Positions 38,540-47,445 of a stretch of 64,000 nt of DNA are shown piece by piece. A program made the position numbers and the translations under genes. The stretch comes from JASLDZ01 sp964242625 (lineage in GTDB: Bacteria > Pseudomonadota > Alphaproteobacteria > Caulobacterales > Caulobacteraceae), in contig CAXTAO010000009.1 in assembly GCA_964242625.1 (NCBI GenBank), positions 1-64,000 of the forward strand, given 5' to 3'. Numbering within the stretch: position 1 is the stretch's first letter; every line of letters begins with the position of its first letter. The notes below the pieces were generated by a model. The model was not told the origin of the DNA. It did not search any database and saw nothing but the letters and a program-made list of their open reading frames with translations.

Positions 38540-40569
38540 CGCACCGCCTCCGCTTCGGCGTGGCGCTCCGCCCGCTCCTCGGCGCGGAGCCGCTTCAGCC
38601 GGCGCGCGCGGTTGGCGCGGTCGATGCGCGCGACCTCCTCGGCGGGGATGTCGTGGTCGCGGCGGTCCAGCCAAGCGAACCAGACGAAGGTGGCGTAGGC
38701 CCCGACGAAGCTCGCGGCCGCCATCCACCAGATGTGCCAGATCAGGGCGAAGCCGATGAAGGTGGCGAAGAAGGCGACCACCACCCCCGTGGGCGTGTTC
38801 AGCGGCATGTGGACGGCCTGATAGTCGGGCTCCTCGCTCGAGAGCGATCCCGTGGCGAAGGCCTTCTGCTTGCGGCCCCAGTACGGCTCCTCGTCATGCA
38901 CGTCGGGCAGGACGGCGAAGTTGAACTCCGGCGGCGGCGAGGCGGTGGCCCATTCCAACGTGCGGCCGTCCCACGGGTCGCCCAGCTCCTCGCCGCGGCG
39001 CTCGCGGGTGCGGATGGAGACCACGAGCTGGATCACGAGGCAGATGATGCCGCACAGGATCAGGACGGCGCCGAACGCCGCGACGAGGAGCCAGGGCCGC
39101 CACGCCGCCACGTCGTAATGCTGCATCCGCCGCGTCATGCCGAGGAGGCCCAGCACATAGAGCGGCATGAAGGCGAAGTAGAAGCCGGTGATCCAGAACC
39201 CGAACGCCGCCTTGCCCCACTTCTCGCTGAGCTTGAAGCCGAAGGCCTTGGGAAACCAGTAAGTGTAGCCGGCGAAGGCGCCGAACAGCACGCCGCCGAT
39301 CACCACGTTGTGGAAGTGCGCCACCAGGAACAGGCTGTTGTGCAAGAGGAAGTCAGCTGGCGGCACGGCCAAGAGCACGCCCGTCATGCCGCCGATGACG
39401 AAGGTGACCATGAAGCCCAACGCCCACAGCATGGGCGTCTCGAAGCGGATCTTGCCGCCGTACATGGTGAAGAGCCAATTGAACACCTTCACCCCGGTCG
39501 GCACCGCGATGATCATGGTGGTCACGCCGAAGAAGCCGTTGACGTCTCCGCCCGCGCCCATGGTGAAGAAGTGGTGCAGCCAAACCATGAACGACAGGAT
39601 GCAGATCACCATGGTCGCCGCGATCATCGAGCGATAGCCGAACAGAGGCTTGCCCGAGAAGGTCGAGACCACCTCGGAGAAGACGCCGAACGCCGGCAGG
39701 ATCAGGATGTAGACCTCCGGGTGGCCCCAGGCCCAGATGAGGTTCATGAACATCATCGGGTTGCCACCGGCGGTGTCGGTGAAGAAGTGGAAGCCGAGAT
39801 ACCGGTCCAGCGCCAACATCGCCAAGGTCGCGGTCAGGATCGGGAAGGCGGCCACGATCAGGAGGTTGGACGCCAGCGAGGTCCAGCAGAACATCGGCAT
39901 GCGCGTATAGGTCATGCCCGGCGCGCGCATCTTGAGTATGGTGGTGACAAGGTTCACCCCTGATAGCAGCGTGCCCACCCCGGATATCTGCAGCGCCCAG
40001 ATGTAGTAGTCGACGCCCACGCCCGGCGAGTACGCCAGCTCCGACAACGGCGGGTAGGGCAGCCACCCCGTCCGCGCGAACTCGCCGATGACCAGCGACA
40101 CGTTGACGAGAAGCGCGCCCGCCGCCGTTAGCCAGAAGCTGACCGAGTTCAGCGTCGGAAAGGCTACGTCGCGCACGCCGAGCTGCAACGGCACGGCGAA
40201 GTTCATCAGGCCGATCATGAACGGCATGGACACGAAGAAGATCATCAGCGTGCCGTGGGCCGAGAAGATCTGGTTGTAGTGCTCGGGCGGCAGGAACCCC
40301 GGCGCGTGATACGCCATCGCCTGCTGGGTCCGCATCATCAGGGCGTCGACGAAGCCGCGCATGAGCATGACGAGCGCGAGGATGCAGTACATCACCCCGA
40401 TGCGCTTGTGATCGACGCTCGTGATCCACTCGCGCCAGAGATACGGCACCCAGCCCTTGATCGTCACGAAGCCAATCACGCCGACCAGCACGAAGCCGAT
40501 CAGCGCGGCGGTCGCGAGCGGGATGGGCTGGTCCCAGGGGATGGCGGACCAGGTCAGCTTGCCGAACAT
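38536..40569 (-). CDS. cyoB: Cytochrome bo3 ubiquinol oxidase subunit I
   Basis: The catalytic subunit (677 aa) with haem b, haem o3 and CuB. It oxidises ubiquinol, reduces O2 to water and pumps protons. The quinol-site arginine and aspartate are kept in VMLMRGFVDALMMRTQQ. Haem and copper ligands are seen in IFSAHGTLMIFF, IWAWGHPEVYILI (His-Tyr crosslink), FMVWLHHFFTMG and LVAHFHNVVIGG. About fifteen helices are present, with an extended charged C-terminus. Two bases separate its ATG from the cyoA stop. The window shows no cyoE for haem O synthesis. Confidence 0.96.
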   Translation of the reverse strand: MFGKLTWSAIPWDQPIPLATAALIGFVLVGVIGFVTIKGWVPYLWREWITSVDHKRIGVMYCILALVMLMRGFVDALMMRTQQAMAYHAPGFLPPEHYNQIFSAHGTLMIFFVSMPFMIGLMNFAVPLQLGVRDVAFPTLNSVSFWLTAAGALLVNVSLVIGEFARTGWLPYPPLSELAYSPGVGVDYYIWALQISGVGTLLSGVNLVTTILKMRAPGMTYTRMPMFCWTSLASNLLIVAAFPILTATLAMLALDRYLGFHFFTDTAGGNPMMFMNLIWAWGHPEVYILILPAFGVFSEVVSTFSGKPLFGYRSMIAATMVICILSFMVWLHHFFTMGAGGDVNGFFGVTTMIIAVPTGVKVFNWLFTMYGGKIRFETPMLWALGFMVTFVIGGMTGVLLAVPPADFLLHNSLFLVAHFHNVVIGGVLFGAFAGYTYWFPKAFGFKLSEKWGKAAFGFWITGFYFAFMPLYVLGLLGMTRRMQHYDVAAWRPWLLVAAFGAVLILCGIICLVIQLVVSIRTRERRGEELGDPWDGRTLEWATASPPPEFNFAVLPDVHDEEPYWGRKQKAFATGSLSSEEPDYQAVHMPLNTPTGVVVAFFATFIGFALIWHIWWMAAASFVGAYATFVWFAWLDRRDHDIPAEEVARIDRANRARRLKRLRAEERAERHAEAEAVR

Positions 40570-40570
40570 G

Positions 40571-41509
40571 TCAGCTCCCGTTGGAGGCGATCTTGGGGGC
40601 GGCGATCTTGGAGGCCGCGATCTTGGGGGTCGGATGGGGCACGCCCTGCGGCGGCCCCTCCCCGGGCGGCAGTTCGAGGCGCACCACGGCGTCGAACAGG
40701 CCGGGACGCACGTCGCGGTAGGTGTAGGGCCCCTTGGGCACGTACTGCTTGAGGAGGCCGCGATAGGCCACGTCGTCCAGCGCGGGGCCTGTGGCGCGCG
40801 CGCCGTTCACCCACGCGGCGAAGCGGTCGCGCGGCATGGCGTCCACGATGAAGCGCATGTCGGAGAAGCCGTCCCCCGACAGGTGGGCGGAGAGACCCTC
40901 GTAGCTGCCCGGCCGGTCGGCCTGCAGGTTCAGCTGAGTGGCCATGCCGCTCATGGTGTAGATCTGCGAGCCGAGGCTCGGGGCCATGAAGGCGTTCATC
41001 ACGCTGGCCGACGTCAGCGTGAAGTGCACGGGCGCGCCGGTGGGAATCACCAGCCGGTTGATGCTCGCCACCCCCTGCTGCGGGTAGATGAACAGCCACT
41101 TCCAGTCGAGCGAGACGACCTGCACTTCCAGCGGCTTCTGCCCCCGCGCGCTGGCGAGCGGCTTGCCGGGGTCGAGCTCGTGCGAAGAGATCCAGGCGAT
41201 GCCGCCCAGGAACAGGATGGTCAGCGCCGGGATCGACCACACCAGGAGTTCGACACGCCCCGAGTAGGCGAAGTCCGGGCGGCGTCGCGCCTTCGTGTTG
41301 CCCTCGCGCCACCACCAGGCGAACGCCAGGGTGGCCACGATGGTCGGCACGACGATGGCCAGCATTATGGCCAGCGAGTCGAACAGGATCAGCCGCTCGG
41401 AGGCGCCAACCGGCCCCGCGGGAGTGAGCACGCCGCCCGAGCAGCCCGCCAGCAGCACGGCGGGCGCGATCGCCGACAGGCGGCGGAGCGGCGCGACGAC
41501 CTGCGACAT
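40571..41509 (-). CDS. cyoA: Cytochrome bo3 ubiquinol oxidase subunit II
   Basis: A 312-aa lipoprotein subunit. The signal peptide ends at the lipobox LLAGC. Two membrane helices follow (LIMLAIVVPTIVATLAFAWW-like region and VWSIPALTILFLGGIAW). The periplasmic cupredoxin domain has LEVQVVSLDWKWLFIYPQQG and FTLTSASVMNAFMAPSLG, but the CuA ligands of cytochrome c oxidases are absent, confirming quinol use. ATG 41509 places the signal peptide correctly; the extension to 41539 is arginine-rich. The C-terminus ends with three A-x-K-I-A repeats encoded by a 15-bp tandem repeat. Confidence 0.94.
   Translation of the reverse strand: MSQVVAPLRRLSAIAPAVLLAGCSGGVLTPAGPVGASERLILFDSLAIMLAIVVPTIVATLAFAWWWREGNTKARRRPDFAYSGRVELLVWSIPALTILFLGGIAWISSHELDPGKPLASARGQKPLEVQVVSLDWKWLFIYPQQGVASINRLVIPTGAPVHFTLTSASVMNAFMAPSLGSQIYTMSGMATQLNLQADRPGSYEGLSAHLSGDGFSDMRFIVDAMPRDRFAAWVNGARATGPALDDVAYRGLLKQYVPKGPYTYRDVRPGLFDAVVRLELPPGEGPPQGVPHPTPKIAASKIAAPKIASNGS
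40587..40631. repeat. 15-bp tandem repeat (3 copies) at the end of cyoA
   Basis: Three adjacent 15-mers beginning GCGATCTTGG encode a repeated K-I-A-A/S peptide near the CyoA C-terminus. Copies differ at one to three bases. Such in-frame repeats can change copy number without breaking the gene. Confidence 0.7.
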
Positions 41510-41693
41510 TGCGACGCTTCTCCTTCCCGCGCGACGCATCGCCGCTGCGGCGCAGCATCTAAGCCCCGGCGGGCGGGCGACCTAGAGTTCTATGTTAACC
41601 GCCGCCTGTTTTTCGGATCGACCCTGCGTCGCCGCTTGCCAGCCGGCGCGGGCGCCGCCATGGCTGGCGGATCACGCGCCGGCGCCCGCGAGG
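41510..41693. other. Upstream region of the cyo operon and of the riboswitch
   Basis: No gene is supported. The divergent promoters for cyoABCD (minus) and the cobalamin-controlled receptor (plus) should lie here. An AT-richer patch near 41590-41620 (TATGTTAACCG, TTTTTCGG) is the most likely promoter area. Confidence 0.4.
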
Positions 41694-41884
41694 GCTTCAC
41701 GGGAACATCGGTGGGTCGCTCTCGGGCGGCGAGGCCGAGGCTGTCCCTGCAACTGTAAGCGGAGAGCGTGGCGGACAGGTGGGCGGCCCCCTTGCGGGGG
41801 CGGCTCGCGGCCACTGGGGCGCCTCGGCGCGCTGGGAAGGCGTCCGCCGCGCTATGACCCGCGAGCCAGGAGACCGGCCGACGC
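41694..41884 (+). promoter_or_regulatory. Cobalamin riboswitch
   Basis: The leader contains the class signature in order: GCTTCACGGGAACATCGGTG, then TGTCCCTGCAACTGTAAGCG, then GCCACTGGGGCGC with GCTGGGAAGGCG, and finally the B12 box GAGCCAGGAGACCGGCC. It precedes a BtuB-like receptor by about 200 bp. A hairpin at 41944-41961 (GAGCGGC, loop GGGC, GCCGCTC) could be part of the expression platform. High cobalamin would be expected to reduce receptor synthesis. Confidence 0.9.
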
Positions 41885-42085
41885 GTGGTCGCTCCGCCCG
41901 GATCCAGGGGATGGTCCAGGCACGGAACTCCGCTTGAGCGACTGAGCGGCGGGCGCCGCTCGACGGGTCCAACGTGCGGCGTGAGCGCCCGCGCGGCGGC
42001 GCCGTGTCGCTTGGGGACGGACCGACAGGTCCGGCCGCGGGAGGCGCCCGCCTTCCGTCGCGCGCGCTCCGAAGGCCATTGCGCC

Positions 42086-44014
42086 ATGCCGTTCCCCGTC
42101 TCCCGCGCCGCGCTTGCGGCCGCGCTGTTCCCGTCCGCCCTCCTCGCGGGCCGCGCCTCCGCTCAGACAGCGCCGCCCGACGGCCTCTCGCCCTCAGACC
42201 CCACGATCGTCGTCACCGCCACCCGCGACATCGCCGGTGTCGACCGCGCGCTCGTGGGCTCGTCCATCACCGTCCTCACCGCGCCCGAGCTCGCCGTGCG
42301 CCAGGTCCAGCTCGTGTCGGACGTCCTGCGCGACGTGCCCGGCGTGGAGGTCAACCGCACGGGCGCGGTGGGCGGGCTGACCGACGTGCGCATCCGCGGG
42401 GCCGAGGCGAACCACACGCTGGTCTTGATCGACGGGATCAAGGCGAGCGACCCCTACCAGGACAGCTTCGACTTCGCCGCCCTCCTCGCCGACGAGGCGG
42501 CGCGGGTGGAGGTGCTGCGGGGCGAACAGAGCGCGCTCTACGGCTCCGACGCGGTGGGGGGCGTGATCAACTACATCACCGCCTCCGGGGCCGAGCGGCC
42601 GGGCGGCCAGATCAGGCTGGAAGGCGGCTCGTTCGGCACGGGCGAGTTCAGCGGGCGCCTCGCCGGCGCCTCGCACGGGCTGGACGTGGCGGTGTCGGGC
42701 CAGGCGTACCACACCGACGGCACGGTGGTGGCCCCCGACGGCTCGCGCCCGGTGGGGGCCGACATCGAGTCCGCCTCAGCGAAGGTGAGCTATGCGCTCA
42801 CCCCGGCGCTGAGCCTGCGCGCCGTCGGCCGCTGGACCGACACCCGCGCCGACACCGACGACCAGGACTACGCCGTGACGGGGAACGCCATCGACAGCGA
42901 CGCCCACTACCGCTCGCGCGGCGCCTATGGCCTCGTCGGGCTGGACGCGACCGGGCTCGGCGGCCGCTGGCGGGGGTCGGTGGACGCCCAGGCGGCCGAT
43001 GTCGACCGCAAGAGCTACGAGTACGGCGGCGAGCTCCAGTTCGGCAGCGTGGGGCGCCGCTACCGCGCGTCGGGCGTCTCCACCCTGCAGTTCGGCACGA
43101 CCGCCGTCGCCCAGACGCTGACGGTCGCCGCCGACGGCGAGCGCGACGAGTACCGCACCATCGATCCGTTCGGCTTCGCCGACACCTCGCTCCGCGCCCA
43201 GGAGTTCTGGGGCGTGGTCGGCCAGTACGACGTCGTGTTCGGCGGCCGGCTGGCGCTGGGCGGGGCGCTGCGCCACGACGGCAACAGCCGCTTCCGCGAC
43301 GACGACACCTACCACGCCCAGGCGTCGTACCGGCTGGGCGGCGGGCTGCGGCTGCATGCGGCCGGCGGCTCGGGCGTCAAGAACCCAGGCGTGTTCGAGC
43401 TGTTCGGCTACGCGCCCACCAGCAACTTCGTCGGGAACCCGGCGCTGAAGCCGGAGACCCAGCGCGGCTGGGAGGCGGGGGCCGAAGAGCCGCTGGCGGG
43501 CGGGCGCGCGCGGGTGGACCTGACCTACTTCTCCAGCCGGCTGCACGACGAGATCGCGACCGACTTCTCGGTCTCGCCCAACACGCCGATCAACCTCCCG
43601 GGCTCGTCCACCCGGCGCGGCGTCGAGGTGGCGGCGCGCGCGGCGCTGGGCGCGGGCTTCAGCGGGACGCTCGCCTACACCTACCTCGACGCTCGGCAGG
43701 AGGGCGCGCCGGAGATCCGACGGCCGCGCAACATCGCCAGCGTCAACCTCGACTGGCGCTCGCCCGACGACCGCGCGGGGGCCCACCTGTCGGCGCGCTA
43801 CAACGGCGACCAGTTCGACACCAACTTCGCCACCTTCGAGACGGTGCGGCTGGCGAGCTTCACGCTCCTGACGCTCGGGGCCGACTACCGCCTCACCCCG
43901 CGCCTGCAGCTCTACGGCCGCCTCGAGAACCTTCTGGACGATCGCTACCAGGAGGTGGCTGGCTACGAGGCCCCGGGGCGGGCCGCCTACGCCGGGGTGC
44001 GCGCGAGCTTCTGA
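42086..44014 (+). CDS. btuB: TonB-dependent vitamin B12 receptor (BtuB-like)
   Basis: A 642-aa outer-membrane receptor. Signal peptide ends near GRASAQTAP. A TonB-box-like stretch TIVVTATRD precedes the plug, which reads SDVLRDVPGVEVNRTGAVGG, VRIRGAEANHTLVLIDGIKA and LYGSDAVGGVINYIT, the BtuB pattern. The 22-strand barrel ends with an aromatic C-terminus (RAAYAGVRASF). The cobalamin riboswitch upstream gives strong support for B12 or cobinamide uptake. ATG 42086 is chosen for the signal peptide. No B12 ABC transporter genes are adjacent. Confidence 0.9.
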   Translation: MPFPVSRAALAAALFPSALLAGRASAQTAPPDGLSPSDPTIVVTATRDIAGVDRALVGSSITVLTAPELAVRQVQLVSDVLRDVPGVEVNRTGAVGGLTDVRIRGAEANHTLVLIDGIKASDPYQDSFDFAALLADEAARVEVLRGEQSALYGSDAVGGVINYITASGAERPGGQIRLEGGSFGTGEFSGRLAGASHGLDVAVSGQAYHTDGTVVAPDGSRPVGADIESASAKVSYALTPALSLRAVGRWTDTRADTDDQDYAVTGNAIDSDAHYRSRGAYGLVGLDATGLGGRWRGSVDAQAADVDRKSYEYGGELQFGSVGRRYRASGVSTLQFGTTAVAQTLTVAADGERDEYRTIDPFGFADTSLRAQEFWGVVGQYDVVFGGRLALGGALRHDGNSRFRDDDTYHAQASYRLGGGLRLHAAGGSGVKNPGVFELFGYAPTSNFVGNPALKPETQRGWEAGAEEPLAGGRARVDLTYFSSRLHDEIATDFSVSPNTPINLPGSSTRRGVEVAARAALGAGFSGTLAYTYLDARQEGAPEIRRPRNIASVNLDWRSPDDRAGAHLSARYNGDQFDTNFATFETVRLASFTLLTLGADYRLTPRLQLYGRLENLLDDRYQEVAGYEAPGRAAYAGVRASF

Positions 44015-44110
44015 CCGCGCGCCTTCGCCGGCTTGCCTTCCGCCACGTCGCGCGGGGACAAGTCGGCGGGCCCGGTGGCGGGCGGCCCGGCTTTGGGCGG
44101 GAGGACGGCC

Positions 44111-44866
44111 ATGACCGAGCACGTGCGCACAACGCTTGAGGGCGGCGTCCTCACCCTCGTCTTGGACCGGCCGGCCAAGAAGAACGCGCTGACCGACGCC
44201 ATGTACGGCGCGCTGGCCGACGGGCTCGAGCGGGCCGAGACCGACGCGGCGGTCGGCGCCGTCCTGATCACCGGGGAGGGCGGCGCCTTCACCGCGGGCA
44301 ACGACCTCGCCGACTTCATGGCGGTGGCGCAGGGCGGGGCGCGCCAGGCCGACCGGCAGGTGGGGCGCTTCCTCCACGCCCTGGCCTCGGCCGCCGCGCC
44401 GATCGTGGCCGCCGCCTCGGGCGTGGCGGTGGGGGTGGGGACGACCATGCTCCTCCACTGCGACCAGGTGGTGCTTGCGGAGGATGCGGTGCTCTCCACG
44501 CCGTTCGTCGACCTGGGGCTGACGCCCGAGGCGGCGTCCAGCCTCCTCATGCCCGCGCGGATCGGCTACGGGCGCGCCTTCCGGCTATTGGGCATGGCCG
44601 AGCGCATCCCCGCGCGCGAGGCGCTGGCGTGGGGGCTGGCCGACCACGTCGTCCCCACAGCCGAGCTGCGCGCGACCGCCGAGGCGCTGGCCCGCACGCT
44701 GGCGGCCAAGCCCCGGGCCGCCATCCGCGCCACCAAGGCGCTCCTGCGCGACGCCCCCGCCGCCCGCGCGCGCCTCGAAGCCGAGAACGAGGTGTTCGGC
44801 CGCCAACTGCAGAGCCCGGAAGCGCGCGCCGCCTTCCAAGCCTTCCTCGGCCGAAGCCGCGGCTGA
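44111..44866 (+). CDS. Enoyl-CoA hydratase/isomerase family protein
   Basis: A 251-aa crotonase-fold enzyme. The start reads TLEGGVLTLVLDRPAKKNAL, followed by the oxyanion-hole region GEGGAFTAGNDLADF and a second region AAASGVAVGVGTTMLLHCD. The catalytic acid region FVDLGLTPEAASSLLMP keeps one acidic position, and the C-terminal helix trimer contact is normal. The family acts in fatty acid or aromatic compound degradation; subtype unclear. ATG 44111 is used in preference to an upstream GTG. Convergent to the flavin reductase-like gene. Confidence 0.9.
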   Translation: MTEHVRTTLEGGVLTLVLDRPAKKNALTDAMYGALADGLERAETDAAVGAVLITGEGGAFTAGNDLADFMAVAQGGARQADRQVGRFLHALASAAAPIVAAASGVAVGVGTTMLLHCDQVVLAEDAVLSTPFVDLGLTPEAASSLLMPARIGYGRAFRLLGMAERIPAREALAWGLADHVVPTAELRATAEALARTLAAKPRAAIRATKALLRDAPAARARLEAENEVFGRQLQSPEARAAFQAFLGRSRG

Positions 44867-44869
44867 GCG

Positions 44870-45496
44870 TCAGCCGGGGCGGCGCATGAGGAAGCGCGCC
44901 TCGGGCTCGATCGCGAAATAGTCCGCCGCGCCGCCGCCGCGCAGCACAGGCCGGGCGGCGGCCGTGTCGAACACGCCGTCGTTCAGCGCCGAGCGCGCGA
45001 TGTGCACGCCCACCACCTCGCCCAGCACGAGCCAGGTCTCGACCTCGCGGCCGCGGGCGTCGGCGAGGCGCAGCGTCTGGGTTCGGCGGCATTCGAACAC
45101 GACGGGGCTGCCCGCCACCCCGGGCGCCGCGATCACCCGCGACGGCGCGGCCGCAAGGCCGGCCAGGGCGAACTCGTCGACCTCGCGTCCGACAGGGGCG
45201 GAGGTCGCGTTCATCGCCTCGGCCTGCGGGCGCGTCACGAGGCTCCAGGTGAAGACGCCCGTCGCCTCCACGTTGCGCACGCTGTCCTTCCAGCCCGTCG
45301 AGGCGAAGCCCACGATCGGCGGCTGGTAGTTGAAGGCGTTGAAGAATGAGTAGGGCGCGAGGTTGCGGCGCCCTTCCCCGTCCACCGTGCCGATCCAGCC
45401 GATCGGCCGCGGAGCCACGATGGCGTTGAACGGGTCATGCGGCAGGCCGTGACCCTCCGCCGGCTCGTAGAAGTGGACCGCGTCTGCGTCGGCCAT
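44870..45496 (-). CDS. Flavin reductase-like FMN-binding protein
   Basis: A 208-aa protein of the flavin-reductase-like split-barrel family. Typical segments are PFNAIVAPRPIGWIGTVDGE, RNLAPYSFFNAFNYQPPIVG, the family's DSVRNVEATG and GEVVGVHIARSAL. These form the FMN site. No separate partner oxygenase is encoded nearby. It starts at ATG 45496, overlapping by one base the stop of the cell-wall hydrolase gene. Likely cytoplasmic. Partner and role unknown. Confidence 0.88.
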   Translation of the reverse strand: MADADAVHFYEPAEGHGLPHDPFNAIVAPRPIGWIGTVDGEGRRNLAPYSFFNAFNYQPPIVGFASTGWKDSVRNVEATGVFTWSLVTRPQAEAMNATSAPVGREVDEFALAGLAAAPSRVIAAPGVAGSPVVFECRRTQTLRLADARGREVETWLVLGEVVGVHIARSALNDGVFDTAAARPVLRGGGAADYFAIEPEARFLMRRPG

Positions 45497-46593
45497 CAGT
45501 GCCCGAAGGGCTGCGCGACCACGGGGGGCCGAACGCGCTCACGGGCGTGACGCGCGCCGAACCAGTCGGGCGTCGAGGGCGCGGGAGGCGTCGCCGGAGC
45601 CGCGGGCTTGGGCGCGGCCGCAGGTGCGGGCGCCGACCCCGGCGTGGTGGCGGGGTCCGCCGTGGCCGCGGGCGTCGGCACGTCGAGCTTGGGCGAGACC
45701 GCAAGCGGCGCGGCGGCGACGCCGGCTTCGGGCGCGCTGTCCGCGCCGGCGGCGGATGCCGCGAGAAGGGCGGCGACGGCGTCGTCGGTCACCTCCGGCG
45801 GGTCGCCGGGGATAGGCGCCTCGCCGCCGGCGTAGACCCCCGTGAAGGCGGCCGGCAGCCCCATGCCCTGAGGCCAGCGATAGAAGATGTGCGCGCCCAC
45901 CTGAGTGAGCTTGGTCAGCGTCGGCATCCAGTACGGCACGACGAAGGCGGTGTGGTAGTGCGTGGCCCAGCCGACGCTCGGCTCCACCGCGCCGTTCAGC
46001 GCGGCGTGCGCCACCTTCTCCGCCTCGGCCCAGGCGGCCGGCGCGGGCGGGCGCAGGAGCGCGCCGTCGCAGGTGAAGGTGAACTGGCAGCCGGTCGGCT
46101 TCTCCGCGCCCTGGTACACCACGCCGCAGATCGTCTTGGGAAAGATCGGGTGGCGCAGCCGGTTGAGCACGACCTGCGCCACCGCGCGGCGGCCCTGCAG
46201 CGGCTCGAAGCCCGCCTCGTAATAGACCGCCTGCGTCAGGCAGCGCTCGGCCCGAGCCTGGTCCAGTTCGCTCGCGCCCTTGAGCGTGAAGGGGCGCGCA
46301 GGGCGGATCGGCTCGGCGGCGAAGGGAGCGGCCGCGTTGATCGCCTGGGCCTGCTGCGGCGTGAGCGCCTGAAACTCCAGCGGCGGCGGCGCCTCGATCG
46401 CGACGGGCGGTCCGGCGGGTGCGGGCGCGAGCGCTGTCGGCGCGAAGACGGGGATGGCGTGACGGGCGCGCCCGGGCGCCGGATGCATCCGCACGGCGGT
46501 CACGATCAGCAAGAGCACCGTCGCGGCGGCGGCGACGGCGGCGGCGCCGGCCTGCACGCGGGGGGAACGGAGATCGAGCTGGAAGCGGGCCAT
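45496..46593 (-). CDS. Cell wall hydrolase (SleB/hydrolase_2 family), membrane anchored
   Basis: A 365-aa protein with one N-terminal membrane helix (AGAAAVAAAATVLLLIVTAV) and a periplasmic domain. The hydrolase domain has CLTQAVYYEAGFEPLQGRRA, VAQVVLNRLRHPIFPKTICG and CQFTFTCDGALLRP, matching the SleB/CwlJ family, where the glutamate is catalytic. A conserved GWATHYHTAFVVPYW follows. The last 100 residues are a disordered Ala/Pro linker. ATG 46593 is used; the longer frame lacks a good start. It probably cleaves peptidoglycan glycan strands during growth or division. Confidence 0.88.
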   Translation of the reverse strand: MARFQLDLRSPRVQAGAAAVAAAATVLLLIVTAVRMHPAPGRARHAIPVFAPTALAPAPAGPPVAIEAPPPLEFQALTPQQAQAINAAAPFAAEPIRPARPFTLKGASELDQARAERCLTQAVYYEAGFEPLQGRRAVAQVVLNRLRHPIFPKTICGVVYQGAEKPTGCQFTFTCDGALLRPPAPAAWAEAEKVAHAALNGAVEPSVGWATHYHTAFVVPYWMPTLTKLTQVGAHIFYRWPQGMGLPAAFTGVYAGGEAPIPGDPPEVTDDAVAALLAASAAGADSAPEAGVAAAPLAVSPKLDVPTPAATADPATTPGSAPAPAAAPKPAAPATPPAPSTPDWFGARHARERVRPPVVAQPFGH

Positions 46594-46725
46594 GGTATCC
46601 GATCGGCCTGCAAGATCGCGGCCACGCCCAAGGTTTTCGACAGCCGGGGCGCGCTTGGAACCGCTCGGCTCCACATGAGGTTGCACTGTCCAGCTTGGCC
46701 GAAGAGCCCGGCCGGGGGAGCGCGG

Positions 46726-47397
46726 ATGCGGAAGGTGCGGACACGGACGGTCGGCGTGGCGTCGGCCCTGCTAGCGGCGGGAAGCCTCGCGCTCGCGCCG
46801 GCTCAGGGCGCCGTGCACACGTCGGTGGCCGAAGCGACAGCCGCCTCCGTCCTCGCCGATCCGCTCGCGCCCAGCGACCCCTTGCGGGTGGTGCGCTGGA
46901 GCGAGCCTGCGCCCTGCCCGAGCCACGCTCCCGCCCCGAAGCGGAAAGGGCGCCGCGCCGTGGCGTCGATCGTCCGGGCGCGAGCCCATCCGCGCACCTA
47001 CGCTCGCCGCAATCCCGTCCGGCGACGCGCCGCCAAGCCTCCGGAGCATTGCGAGGTGATGCGCCAGAGCCGGCTGGGCGGACCGGGCGGCGCCGGCCCG
47101 GAGTCCGGCGACCTCGCGCCCGTATCGCTGGTCAGCGCGGCGCCTCCCGCCGGAGAGCCTGACGTGCTGGGAGGCGGCTACGGCGGGTACGCCACCGGCT
47201 CGGGCGGCGACGGCGGCTCCGGCGGCGGACCGGGCGGCGGCGGCGGCGCGTCCGGAGGTGGTGGTGGCGTAGGCGGTGGGGGCGGCCCCGGTCCGACCGA
47301 CGCGGCTCCGGAGCCGAGCACCTGGCTCATGTTGAGCCTGGGCGTCGCGCTCGCGGGAAGCGCCTTGCGCCGACGTCGGCGGCCGCTCGCCGCCTGA
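46726..47397 (+). CDS. PEP-CTERM sorting-signal protein, glycine-rich
   Basis: A 223-aa exported protein. A signal peptide (VRTRTVGVASALLAAGSLAL) is followed by a basic middle region (KRKGRRAVASIVRARAH). Near the end is a long glycine-rich linker with many GG repeats (47181-47297) and the C-terminal signal PEPSTWLMLSLGVALAGSAL followed by an arginine cluster. The architecture fits exosortase-processed matrix proteins. ATG 46726 follows GGGGGAG, a good ribosome site. It lies divergent from the wall hydrolase. Confidence 0.8.
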   Translation: MRKVRTRTVGVASALLAAGSLALAPAQGAVHTSVAEATAASVLADPLAPSDPLRVVRWSEPAPCPSHAPAPKRKGRRAVASIVRARAHPRTYARRNPVRRRAAKPPEHCEVMRQSRLGGPGGAGPESGDLAPVSLVSAAPPAGEPDVLGGGYGGYATGSGGDGGSGGGPGGGGGASGGGGGVGGGGGPGPTDAAPEPSTWLMLSLGVALAGSALRRRRRPLAA

Positions 47398-47445
47398 TGC
47401 ACAGCGCGTCCGCTCGCCGCCTGCTGCGGCGAGGGAGCGCACGGC

